Part shown: in pieces, positions 27,291 to 38,345 of the stretch
How positions within the stretch are numbered: the first letter of the stretch is position 1
Layout of the letters: every line of letters begins with the position of its first letter
Assembly (NCBI GenBank): GCA_008694505.1
Contig: VZDJ01000216.1
Span: 124,001 to 188,000, forward strand
Direction: 5' to 3'
Source of the DNA: Cyanoderma ruficeps
Taxonomy: Eukaryota > Chordata > Aves > Passeriformes > Timaliidae
Length of the DNA: 64,000 bases
Made by a program: the position numbers and the translations under genes
The notes under the pieces: generated by a model
Databases searched by the model: none
What the model saw: only the letters and a program-made list of their open reading frames with translations
What the model was told of the DNA's origin: nothing

Positions 27291-29394
27291 TTAAACTTTT
27301 GCCTCATTTTTAACACTGTTTTTTTAGCTTGTAGTTCAAACTCTACTTTGACAGTTGTCTTCACGAAATGTTTTGGCAAAGACAGCACTGAAAAGCCTGT
27401 GTAAGTAGTCCCAGTGTTGATCATTATAGACATGAAGCTTGCTAAATGCTGCTGCGAAATAGGTAAAATACTACATTAATTTTATAGACAGGCAAATGTT
27501 TTAATTTGGTTTTGCCTCTTAATTTTTCCAAGTAAGACTGTGAGTCAGTAAGTACTATAATCCATGGTTCCGGAGCCTGTTAAATAAATTTATTTCCTCC
27601 ACGTGTGTGTAAGCTCATTATTTGCATATAACCAGAACATCTGTAAGTGGCAACTAGTTTAGAGGTTATATTATTGCACATGAATTAAAATATGCTGCTG
27701 CATCATCCAAAGCCTCCTCAATCCTCTGGATGAGGGTCCAAATGGATGTCTCATGGTAATGTGTGTAGGAGATACCTGAATAGCACCTGTGTTGAATTCC
27801 TCCTGTCTGTTCCCATTTCCCCCAGCAGCTCTGGGCTGTCCTTGGGCAATCCTCCACAGCCCAACCAACAACATCTCTCCAGATTTGAATGAGAAGAACA
27901 TGGGCCTGATCTTCCTCCTGCTTCTCGTTGTCCTCTTGGATACAGTGGAGTGTAACTGGGGTGGGGCCATCTTGGGTGAACTCCCTGTGAAAGAAATTAC
28001 AACATATTTCCTTTGCATCAGGAAAAGTTTGATTATTCACTAGTCAAGCTGAAATTCTCAAAAGCTTTTAGTTGAAGGTGGATGTCTTTTAGCACTTTTA
28101 TTAGGTAGATTTGGGCATATTTGTTGTCAGTAGAGGAAAGAAGAGGGACGAGGTAGAATTATTAAGTTTTGGGTTGCTTTAGGAGGTGCCCTATGTGCTG
28201 ACATACTGGGTATTTTAGAGTTGAAATTTGAAGAGAACTCATTTGGCACTTACAGTATTTTTGCAAAGCCTGATTTTAATCAGCCATATAACTGAAACCA
28301 ACTCCTCCCAAGAATCCATCATAAAACCTAGTTTCTTACTCAAGATGTTTGCTTTCTGAGCTAGCTCCTTGGCCAGTTTTCCAATGGAAGATTGCCTTTT
28401 TTCCCATGGGAGCAATTCCCTCAGCAAATATGAATGCCCAAGTGAAATGAGGCATATATACCAGCATCTGTCACCAGCCTGCACTTACTGCCTGAGATGG
28501 TTTAAGGATTCAATAAACCATCAGAGACCCCTTAGCCACTTTTGAGCACCATGTGAGAACTCCCCGGCATTGGGTTGCCCAAGGCTGACATGGGCTGCAT
28601 GGTGACATGAGGCTATAGTGGGAGAAACTCTGTGAACATTAGGTGGTAGGGTAAATTCAGTGACAGCTGAGTGTCTCAGCCTTTCTCCTGCTCCAAGATG
28701 AGATGCTGTTCCCCTATGGTCCCTTGATAGAGGTGGGCAGCCTGGCAATGGAAAGTGCATCACATCAGCTAACACCACCTCATGTGCCTGGGTACTGACA
28801 AACAACATGAGCATGGACATGCACACTAGTACCCAGAAGACAAACTAAAAATCAGAAATCAGAATACCCTTTAAACTGCTGTGTTTTAAACCTAGGCTCA
28901 GTCTTGTCTTAAAATCTACAGTGTCACTGAAGCAGAAAGAGCATCATCAGTGACTGAAATCTCTCTACGTTTTCCTCAAATATTTTCTTTTTTGCAGTGA
29001 GAAGTTGTTTATACTTCTCCTGAACCTTATAAACATGACAAGTTTACATGAGAGTTGAATTCTCTTCTACTTCATGTCTCACCATGAAGGAAAAGTCCTG
29101 ATTTCTGATTGCAGTGCCTATGTGATGCCAAGTAGTATTTTAAGAGGCAGAAAAAAAACAAAGCTTCGTCATCAGATCAGTTTGACTTTCTAAACTCAGT
29201 TGGAGTTTAGGCCTTTGTAAGTCAGACAATTACTCTTCTTTGTTGAGGAAGTACTAGAGAGAAGTAGAAAATGTGATGTTTTCAGGATGTCTGAAAGTAA
29301 AGTAGTTCAGCTGTGTAAGAGGAACCATCCCATTGACTTTATGCCCTCCCCTGGGAGCATTAGGGCAATTATAGACACTGATCAAACTGCCTCA

Positions 29395-29568
29395 AGTTGT
29401 CCAGAGAAGTGTCTGTCCCACCCCTGGAGGTGTTCAAGGCCAGGTTGGATAGGTCTTGGAGCCACCTGGTTTAGTGGAAGGTGTCCCTGCCTTTCAGAGA
29501 GGGGTTGAAACAAGGTGGGCTTTAATATCCCTCTCAACACAAACCATTCTGTGATTCTATGGTTATGT
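29395..29568 (+). mobile_element. CR1 LINE 3' fragment (sense)
   Basis: Contains 'ttcaaggccaggttggatag', 'tagtggaaggtgtccctgcc', 'ggctttaatatccctctcaa' and an ending 'accattctgtgattctatgg'. It is a 5'-truncated CR1 in sense orientation. Confidence 0.9.
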
Positions 29569-29569
29569 G

Positions 29570-29986
29570 ATGCTATTTTGCACCACAACGACACAGACTC
29601 CAAGCTTCAGAAGGCTGAAAATGACTATTTTTGGGATGTGTCTCCCTTTTATACTGTTTCATACAGACCAATTTGATTGGTGAAACAAAGGCAAACATCT
29701 TCAAATTGGTCAGACCAGAGGGACATGAAGAAGTCCCTCCTAGGAAAAGGAATGATTAACATAGGCACAGTTTACAAAAACACTTCTCTTGTTTACAGAA
29801 AGTTCCCTGGGAAAAGAATTTCAGAAAACCAAAACACCTCAGGCATGGAACTAGGGCTACAGTTATGGACTGTGCATCCAGGAATTTCCCTTAAAGATGC
29901 AAAAAGGAAAAAACTAAGAAACAAAAATGTGTTCTCACCCACCAGGATCACAGCAAATCTTTTCAAGGTCTCAGCCACATAACTTC
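29570..29986 (-). mobile_element. Possible LTR fragment (family D)
   Basis: On the minus strand there are CCAAT boxes (complement at about 29704 and 29676-29680) followed by TATAAAAGGGAG (complement about 29643-29654), a promoter layout like that of element C. The possible ends TGTGG...CATCACA give no matching target duplication. LTR B2 begins just to its right, so the boundaries may be damaged. This is an inference from promoter signals only. Confidence 0.35.
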
Positions 29987-29998
29987 ACCACTCCCTTT

Positions 29999-30533
29999 TG
30001 TAGTGGTTTGAAAACAAACCAAGTGAGTGGCTCCAAGTCAGAAAATATAATTTAATAAGAAGAAAGAAAATAAAAGAGTAGAATAAAAATAAATGCAATA
30101 ATACAAAAGACCACTGACAGAGTCAGAATACAACCTGATCCAGGTGATGGAAGCAGTCCAGATGAGGTGGTCTTCCTGGAGCAGTGATCCCATAGAAAGG
30201 TCTGGTAGCTCTGGTCCTCTGGGAAATCCAGTGGCTAAGGGCTGCCTGAATCCCAGATTATATCCAGGTGAGAATGCCTGGCTCCTCCCCCCTGGGCGGA
30301 GCATCTCACAGTGGGATGGTGAGTGATGCAGAAGAGTCTTGATGGCCCATTAGCGAGAGATTGCTCCCGGAGGCAGTTATCTATGAGTCATACAGCAAGG
30401 CACCTGATGGGCCATTAACAGAAGATAGTCCAGGGGGAGGGGTCTGGGAAACACTGCTCCAACAATTGGATTCAATAGTTCATGAAGATGGTGATAGAAT
30501 ACTTTTGCATGTTCCATACTACAACCCAGGAAA
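29999..30533 (-). mobile_element. Solo LTR, family B copy 2 (B2)
   Basis: About 535 bp, from TGTAGTGGTTTGAAAAC to CTACAACCCAGGAAA, flanked by a perfect 5-bp duplication CCTTT (29994-29998 and 30534-30538). It is closely similar to B1 and in the same orientation. The expected terminal CA appears here as AA, probably a point change. A private target duplication shows it is an independent insertion and not the second LTR of a provirus starting at B1. It lies in COX10 intron 5. Confidence 0.86.
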
Positions 30534-31830
30534 CCTTTTGACAAAACATTATTTTTTCAAGTTGTTTTTCTGATTCATTGGTTGGAAATGAAGGCAGCAG
30601 GCACCTGGGATCAGGACTGGCACCGAGGGCTGTTGGTGCTGCGGGGAAGCAGTGTGGAAAAGAGGCACAACAGGGTTCATCCATGGAGGAAGGCTTTACA
30701 CTTCCACCCTTTGTCTTCCTGTCTGAGAAGAGACATGAAGGGCTGTTGCCTGCTCATGATGGGTAGTGTTCATTTGAATTGGAGTCACATAGATAAGTCT
30801 TCACTCCTGATTAGTGAGAAAAGTGCTTGTTGCATTAGATCAAACTGTGCCTTCATTTATGTCTGTGAACCCTGCAGGGCTGATGTGGGCCGCCCAGCCT
30901 CGCAGGGTCACACTGGTCTTTTGTCACCTCAAGAGTGAGTATTGTGTGAATGTGGTGTTTACTGTCTGACTGTATTTTATTCACAAATCAGTCAAGATAG
31001 ATTTGTTAAACCAAGCCCAGTCAGGCTTTCACTACAGAGGTGCAACATCTACTAAGTACTCTGGCATTTGTGGTCGGCATTGAGACCTTTGGCAGTACAG
31101 ATTGTGTTTTGCTGCCTTTCTGTGAAGAAGCACCACAGGCTGCGGAACAAGAGGGCACAGCTCTGTATGGCTCCTTTCCTGAAAACAGACTCAAATTTTA
31201 TACATCCCATTGTCAGTGAAGGGCAGTGACGAACCTTCCCTCGATTCCTGCTGTATTGGTAACACTAGGGCTGGTAACGCTGAGCAGAAATGTGCTCTCT
31301 GCACCCTGCGTTACCTAAAATCTCTTGATGGTTTGGAAAAGCTGGATAAAAATACTTAGTCAGCTTAAGGCAGATTAAGGCAGATCTTTAGTGTAAGATT
31401 TGCTCATTCTAGTTCTTCCAGTTATTTAGGATCTCTGTACTGTATTGGTCTAACAAACATCTTTAATATCAAAATTTGACTGGTGGGATTTTTTGCTGAT
31501 AAAACTCCAATAAAATTCATCCCCGCCAGCAAATTTTTCTTACTTTCTTAGGAGAGTTGGAGCGGTGCTTGCAACATGTATTTTAGGGTTAAGGATTTGA
31601 CCAGAGGGCAGAGTTAGTTGTAGAACACAAAGGCTGCATGGTTTCCAATTAGACGAAAGGTGTAAAACTAAACTCCACGCAGAGACCTTTGTTGCAAGCA
31701 CACGTATTTTCTTGTGTTACATGGATGACTATGAGTGTGTATTTAGCCACATGGGTTGTAAAATACAACTAATGAAATGGCATTTTCCTCCTTTCCAGAG
31801 GTTGCCCATGCTACATTTCTTAGAGGCTTT

Positions 31831-31872
31831 CATTCTCTCTTCCTATTATATCATTCTCTCTTCCTATTATAC
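31831..31872. repeat. 21-bp tandem duplication
   Basis: Two adjacent, nearly perfect copies of CATTCTCTCTTCCTATTATA plus one base (31831-31851 and 31852-31872), differing at the last position. A simple replication-slippage duplication in intron 5. Confidence 0.9.
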
Positions 31873-32868
31873 CAAACTCTTTAAACAAGCACACGAGAGG
31901 AGATCCCCACCAGCAGCAAACATGACACACAAGGAACCACAACTAAAGCTTCCTTAGGGTTGTGGCATCATGCTGCCTGTCAATTGTGGTTCTGGTAGCC
32001 AAAAACAAAAATCCTTGCTCATCCTATTTGGATGTTTATTGTGAAATTAATTAACAGAAGTTTACATAGCTCCAGCCACTTTCTGACAAATTTTAATATG
32101 AGTTTCCAACCTTTCCTGAGTTCTCAGCTGATGCACAGTAGAAATGCACAGAGATAATTTGCATCTCCATTGTTTGCTGCTTTCAACCAAACCTAAAATA
32201 TCTTCAGTTAATTTCAGCCATGCTTACAAGATAACCAGTTTTGATTCTGCTGCCAGCATTGTTTTGGTGTGCTCCCTCTGCTTAGTACAGTGCATCAGAT
32301 AAATGGTGATGTAGAACATTCAGGCTTTTTTTTCAGTAAAGTTAAATAGTACCTTATTCCTATTGATGTCATTTCAGAATGATTTTTTTCTCATAAATGC
32401 TTCCTAATTTTGTGTCTAACCCTGTTCTATTTTGAAGGATCCATTGTATAACTGCAATCAGTTAAAAAACTGACAAACTTCAACCATTTTAATTTACTCT
32501 AAACTCTTGAGCTTTTTCCAGAGGTTTAAATTTACTAAAATTAAAGTGAAGGAGGAAGATATGCTGAAAGCAGCAGTTCTCCATAAGGGAGAACAGTTCT
32601 CCATTACCTGCAGAGCTTGGATTTATTTGGTGAACACAGCAATCACACGATTAAGAATCACTTCTGTTGCAGAGCTATAGCAAGATTGTCTTAATATTTT
32701 GGAAAGGCTTTTGTTAGGGTGGGGGCTCAAACAGGAAAATTTAGGATGGCTGAGTACAACAATAACAAAAATTCAGTCTTAATTTTGAGGGGAAGACCAA
32801 AGGAAAGGAACAACAGCCATTCTCTAAGGCCAGCTCCTGCTCAGCATGTGCCACATGTCTCCCCACAG

Positions 32869-33101
32869 CCCCCTGCTCGCTGTCTGCTTTGCTGCCTCCT
32901 GCGGAATCCCGGGAATTGCTCTGCTCACTCTGGGAGTGAACCCTCTCACTGGGGCCCTGGGAGCCTTCAACATCTTCCTCTACACGTGCTGTTACACACC
33001 CCTGAAGAGAATGAGCATTGCCAACACGTGGGTGGGAGCTGTTGTTGGGGCCATTCCCCCCATGATGGGCTGGACTGCAGCTACCGGAAGTCTGGATGCT
33101 G
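32869..33101 (+). CDS. COX10: COX10 exon 6 (membrane core of haem O synthase)
   Basis: A 233-bp exon. The first C completes the Ser codon split after exon 5, and the last G opens the Gly codon finished in exon 7. It encodes [10 protein letters not shown], then [39 protein letters not shown] and [11 protein letters not shown]. These follow vertebrate COX10 almost residue for residue and form three predicted membrane helices; T-P-L-K-R and G-A-I-P-P are family hallmarks. The acceptor is GTCTCCCCACAG and the donor G|GTGAGT. If the donor is missed, the frame continues to a stop at 33194-33196, giving a truncated protein. An upstream ATG in the same frame lies in the intron and is not a start. Confidence 0.97.
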
Positions 33102-33204
33102 GTGAGTATAAAACCCTTTCACCAGGGCAAGTGGTTGCCAGAGTAGCCAAAAAACCTACTCAAAAGGCAGTAAACTTTGTTCTTTATGCTTGTTGACCTG
33201 AACA

Positions 33205-33322
33205 GGCCATGTTGGACACAGCTTGCATCAGCCTGGTTTAGTTGAAGGTGTCCCTGCCGATGTCAGAGGGTGGAATGGGAAGATCTTTGAGGTCCCTTCC
33301 AACCCAAACCATTCTGTAAACC
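33205..33322 (+). mobile_element. CR1 LINE 3' fragment (sense)
   Basis: Contains 'gcctggtttagttgaaggtg', 'tccctgccgatgtcagagg', 'gaagatctttgaggtccctt' and 'ccaacccaaaccattctgta'. A short 3' end of CR1 starting about 100 bp after exon 6. Confidence 0.88.
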
Positions 33323-34284
33323 TGTGCTAAGGCTTTGAAAGCAGCTAATTTTGGTAACGTTTTCCTTACACGGTTATTTCAGGACAAACCTGAGCTGATA
33401 AAGCAGCATGTCCTATTGAATATGTGTTTTGACCATCAAAAACAAAAAATCCAGAAGGAAAGTAGTATCTGTGGTGTTCACATAGGAGAAAATGTTACAT
33501 AATTTCAGGATTCAAACCATATTTGGGATTCAAACCATATCCAGTAAGATCCAACTTGCAAGGAACTTCCAGCTGGAAAATTCCCAGATATGTTTTACTG
33601 TATTTCTACAAGCCATAAAATATCCTGGGAAGATTATTTATTGGTGTATTTCTCAATTACCCACTGCTAAACTCTTAAGTTATAAGTGCTCCTTCCCCCC
33701 TCCTTGAAAAGCAAACGAAGATTTCTATTTTAGTAACTGTGAACCGTTTTTACATCCCTTGTAAAAAACACTGATCTCTTCAGCAGCTCAACTCTGACAC
33801 AATCAGGCCTTGTTTTTCCTGCCAGCTAGAAACTTAAGAATCAAAGTGGCTCCACAAACTTATAGTCTGAAGCAACTAATGAAGTGCAATTAATAGGTCT
33901 GTTAAGAACTGGTTTAGCACACACTCATCCCACAGGGGGGCATATTTAAGGCTTGAATAATACTTTCAACAAAAAGGCTTTTAACTAGAAATTATCCAAA
34001 TTTTTGCAAAATCTGTTCTTTATGCACTTCCTAATGAAAGTCCATCTGAGTTGGCTTTGTGTTCACATGTTCCCACACAGATCTAAATCAGAGCAACGAT
34101 GGAAGGTGGTGTGGGTTTTTTTTTCATTGTGTGCTGCTTCTATACAAATATTTGCTTCTCTGAAATTTACTTAGACCTCGAAATTGTATGTGAGAGTATC
34201 TATTGTGTCTTGTGTTAAAAGAGTACGTAACAGACATCGTTAGCAGCTCTGTACTTTAGAAGAGAAGAGGGAACATGACAAAAA

Positions 34285-34748
34285 AAGGCATTGAGAGGCT
34301 GGAGCATGTCCAGGGAAGGGAATGGAGCTGGGAAAGGGGCTGGAGCACCAGGAGCATCTGAGGGAGCTGGCGGTGAGGGGTTCAGCCTGGAGAAAAGGAG
34401 GCTCAGGGGGACCTTCTGGCTCTGCACAACTCCTTGACAGGAGGGGGCAGCCAGATGGGGGTCAGGCTCTGCTCCCAGGGAAGAAGAGACAGGAGGAGAG
34501 GGAACGACCTTGAGTTGTGCCAGGAGAAGTTTGGACTGGATATTAGGGAAAAAATTTCTTCACAGAAAGGGTGGTCAGGGATTGGAACAGATTGCCCAGG
34601 GTAGTGATGGAATCACCATTCCTGGAAGTGTTCAAAAATGTGGACGTCATACTTGAGGACATGGTTTAATGGTGAACATGGTGCTGGGGTGATGGATGGA
34701 CTTGATCTGAAAGGACATTTCCAGCCTTAATGATTCTATGATTCTATA
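34285..34748 (+). mobile_element. CR1 LINE 3' region (longer copy, sense)
   Basis: Runs from 'catgtccagggaagggaatg' through 'ctggagcaccaggagcatct', 'ggttcagcctggagaaaagg', 'ttctggctctgcacaactcc' and 'attagggaaaaaatttcttc' to an ending 'gattctatgattctata'. Same subfamily type as 11768-12133. The 63- and 70-codon frames inside are repeat-derived. Confidence 0.92.
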
Positions 34749-36348
34749 CAATTAATTAAAACCAAAATGTGTATTTTTAAGACCCTTGTAATTTTGGCTG
34801 CAGATACTTAGACCTTGACTCTAACATTGTTTGGGGGTGAATGTGTTGATTTTGCCACTTTATTACAGAGTTGGTGTCCAAGGATGACTCTCACGTGTCT
34901 GTGCTTCACCTGAACAGTTCAGCCTGAGAGCTGGAGTGCATGAACTGCATGTCTTCAAAAGCTGTTGCTGTAGAGGCCAGTGAAAGGCCAGCATGTTAAA
35001 CTGGCACTGATTGTCGTTAGATTTAATTTGTCAACGTGCTGTTTGAGGCCTATTTCTCAAAGAGCAAAGCTGTCCCAGTACAGCAGCAGAGAGGGCAGCA
35101 GGGAGTCCCACTGGTGCCCAAGTAAGCTCTTCCTCTCTCATTTGCAGCTAAAATGTGGTTATGTGTCCCTATGGCAGTTCTGCTGTGGAGGGAATGATCC
35201 CTGGCAGTGATGCCATCAGTGGAATAGGGTAACTTGAAGCCACCCAAGCAGACTTTGTCAGAACATGTTAATCTAGTGCGTAACTAGTGTGTTCTGTGTA
35301 GCTAAAACTTTTTCTAATCACCTCCCCGTCTGTGTCAGGAAGGCCAGGCAGCTTATTTAAGAGAGAAGGAAATGTTACTGAGCTGATACTGGTGTTTGTA
35401 ATGAAGCACACCTGGGAAGAGTCCTGAAAACAGGGACTGGAATGTGATATTTTAGTGTATTTCAGTATTAAATGGAAACAAATCCCCAACACAAACCCTA
35501 CAAACACTTTTACAGAAAAAAGAAGTAACTAGAAGTAAAGGATGCCATTTTAGACAATGATTTTCAGTGTTAAACATTCTACTTTTGCAAATAAGAGTGT
35601 TCAGTTCCTGGCAGCATCGTATCCATGCAGAATGCGGGTGCGCATCCATACACAATGTGCAGACCTGCGTCCCTTCCCTAACCAGCCTGGTCTCAGTTGG
35701 TGAACTCATTAATAATGTGTAATTAGTGTGGAGACTTAACCTAGTTTTAGGTAGAGGTGTGAAAATGCCTTTGCACCTCATTTTAAAAAAATCATTCTAC
35801 TTGATAACAAAAAGGAATGTGAAGGAAGGGAGGCGGGAAACTAATGAGAAGGAAAGTTCTCACCACTAAAGTGGTGAGTTTTTGAGTTTACATTTTCCTG
35901 TGGATTTTCCGTCCTTGTAATCTTTTCACAGCAGCCACATTGTTTTACATGTTGCTGGTTATAGGGAAAACAGTATTTAAGTGTAGCCCTTTCATTACCA
36001 TTTGTGGGGGGAGCTCAGTGTTAAACTGTTATGTATAACAGTTAGGACAGCTATATCTGCTCCCTTCAGGAGTTCCATGACATGGGTGCTCTGAGATATC
36101 TTGTCCCTTGTGACAGCTGGAGATGATTCCTTAGAGAATTCAAGATGGTTCCTCATTTCCAGTTCCAGAGGTAATAACAAAGTATCTTAGAGTGGAGTAG
36201 CCTGGTTTTAATTTGTCCTCATTTTGTTTATGACTTTCAAAGATTAATACCTTGGCAGTTTCTTGCACAAGAAACAAAAACTGTGTATTTACAGATAGAA
36301 ATCTGGGATCTTCATATTTCCAGTGATGCAAACACTTGCTGTAATTTA

Positions 36349-37253
36349 TAGAATAATCATAGAATCACAAAATGACTTGGGTTCATAAGGAACCTTAAGG
36401 ACCATCCTGTTCCAACCCCCCTGCCATGGTGTCCTGGTTTAGGGCAAATTTGGGAGGAAACCTTAGAATGGGGTTCCTCTGGAGAGCAAACCTAAATGGC
36501 CCCTCCCCCCAGTCGGTCCGGGGAAAGAACTTCCTCGGAGAAAAGTGGAAAAAACTATTTATTTAACAAACAAACTGCCCATAAACATAAGGAATGAATA
36601 ATATGAAACAATAAAACCTCTCGCTGGTCTGAAGAGAGAGAGATGGCGAAACTGAGAGAAGTCCTTGCTGTGAATTAGCTCAGCTCTCTCAGTCTCTTAT
36701 CGGTCCCAGTCCCTTCGGGGCTGGAAAATGCCGAGGTCCAGGCCTGGTGGGCAACAGGTGCAGCTCCTGCTGCACCTCTGGGTTTTTCAGTCCAGAGCAG
36801 ATTTAAAGAGTCCCAAGAAAAAAAGAAAAAAAAAACAAAACAAAAACAGTCCAGGAGACCTCTTTGCCTCAGCTAGCTAGACTAACTAAAAGGAACAAAA
36901 AACTCTCTCTCGCTGCTGTCCGTGCATCTGACGAACACCCAAGGACGAAGAAGAAGTGCGGAGGAGTGAACACTGTTTTCAAAACAAACTGCGCACTGCT
37001 TCTTTCCCTACTCACTCTCAGAACCAGTTTTAAAGGTACAGAACACACAGCACACACGGAACAGATGACTGGGGATACAGGCACCATAGTCACCCTAGGA
37101 CACATGGGCAGGGACACCTTCCACTAGACCAGGTTTGCTCCAAGACGCGTCCAACGTGACCTTGGACACTTCCAGTGATGGGGTAGCCACAGCTGCTCTG
37201 GGCAGCCTGTGCCAGGGCCTCACTGCCCTCTGAGAAATTTCTTACAGTATACA
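36349..37253 (-). mobile_element. CR1 LINE fragment split by a solo LTR
   Basis: The plus strand shows the reverse complement of a CR1 3' end: 'catagaatcacaaaatgact', then 'gttccaacccccctgccatg'. It breaks at 36429 and resumes at 37103 with 'catgggcagggacaccttcc', 'ggacacttccagtgatgggg' and 'ctgccctctgagaaatttct'. Removing 36430-37102 and one copy of CATGG restores a continuous CR1, so the LTR inserted into an existing CR1. Confidence 0.93.
36430..37102 (+). mobile_element. Solo LTR, family A copy 2 (A2)
   Basis: 673 bp starting TGTCCTGGTTTAGGGC and ending CACCCTAGGACA, with a perfect 5-bp target duplication CATGG (36425-36429 and 37103-37107). It matches A1 (12153-12731) in the opposite orientation and carries extra sequence around 36855-36955 that A1 lacks. 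A GA-rich run (about 36634-36645) and A-rich tracts lie inside. No internal retroviral genes are adjacent. Confidence 0.94.
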
Positions 37254-38162
37254 TCTTTGCAGATCTTGTGGTACTTCCCAGGAATTTTTGGTTCCATTTC
37301 TGCCCCGATAGGTAACTTTAATTATATGCTCTTAAGCCCGATTGAACATCCTGCTCCCAACCCTCCCATTTCAAAAGCAAAAGATAAGGTTATCTCTGGG
37401 AAGATATGGAATTCTTTGTTGTGGGTTTGGGGAGGGTTGTGTTTTTTTAATGGCAGCTGTTTGAAACTGGTGAAAGATGGGGAATGCTAACATTTCCTCG
37501 CTGGGGGAGTGAGTGCAGGTGAGACGGTCAGAAGTGCATGATAAATGTAATTTATCACATGGATATCACTGCCACATATCTGGGGTATTTATGCAGAACT
37601 TAACTGCCAGGCTGTGATTTGCAGTAACATGTTTGCTTCCTTGAAAGCAGGTTTCATTGCTACTTTGTGGGACTATTTGTTTCTGAAGAGATTTGTTCTT
37701 CTAGTAAATCAAGATAGCTTCAAATTGTTTTACAAGGGAAGGACTAACAGGAAAATAATGACATTCACTTAAAACCTTAAGTGGTAGCAGAGAGACAGGA
37801 AGATAGGTCAAACTTGGCAGTGTCTCCTGTTCTGTGCCAGATCTCCCTCCTGCATGGGATCCACAAGCAGAAGAGCTCCTGGCTGTGCTGCAGTGCTGCT
37901 GAGCTTGTGCACAGGGATCCTTAGAAAGAAACAGAGCTGTTTATTTTGGTGTGGAAGAGGCACAGGCCATACGTGCTTTAAATTACCCTCACGCTGCTGT
38001 TCTTCCCAGACTAATGTCCATTTAAACTTTTTATTTCTAGTTAACAGAAAACTGAATCTAGAGTAAATGTCTCCAAATGCCACAGATCAACTGCAGAGTT
38101 GTTCTCAGGCTTCCTAGTAGTCCATTCAGATCCTGGAAAGTGCCGTGAATTCTCCATACAAC

Positions 38163-38345
38163 CTTCTTCAGGGTGAACAGCCCCAATTCTCTCAGCCTGT
38201 CCCCACAGGGAAGATGCTTCAGTCTCCTTATCAACTTTGTGGGCTCCTTTGGATTTGCTCCAACAATCCCATGTCCTTCTTACTCTGGGGGCCCAAGAAC
38301 TTTTGTATTCTTCCACTGACCGTGCTCTGCTCAGGTGCTGAGGGC
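38163..38345 (-). mobile_element. CR1 LINE fragment (minus), more internal 3' part
   Basis: The plus strand reads 'gggtgaacagccccaattct', 'ctcagcctgtccccacaggg', 'gatttgctccaacaatccca' and 'tgtccttcttactctggggg', the reverse complement of the CR1 region upstream of the usual 3' end. It is degraded, so it is an older copy. Confidence 0.8.

Larger units (their letters stand above)
13127..32868 (+). other. COX10: COX10 intron 5 (about 19.7 kb)
   Basis: GTAAGG donor to CCCCACAG acceptor. Contents: two same-orientation copies of LTR family B (14774-15321 and 29999-30533), a promoter-bearing LTR-like element (22860-23229), a possible further LTR (29570-29986), and CR1 fragments (17831-18069, 24484-24590, 29395-29568). 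There is also a poly-G run (27253-27262) and a 21-bp tandem duplication (31831-31872). The rest is AT-rich unique sequence with no convincing exon. A frame on the minus strand at 27666-28040 (124 codons) was examined and not recognised as any family. Confidence 0.85.

Noticed and set aside
27666..28040. 124-codon minus-strand frame as a possible gene
   Set aside because: No recognisable domain, start context or splice structure; overlapping frames on both strands are similarly open, as expected by chance.
14774..30533. LTR B1 and B2 as the two ends of one provirus
   Set aside because: B2 has its own target duplication on both sides, no retroviral coding sequence was recognised between the copies, and unrelated CR1 and LTR elements lie between them.
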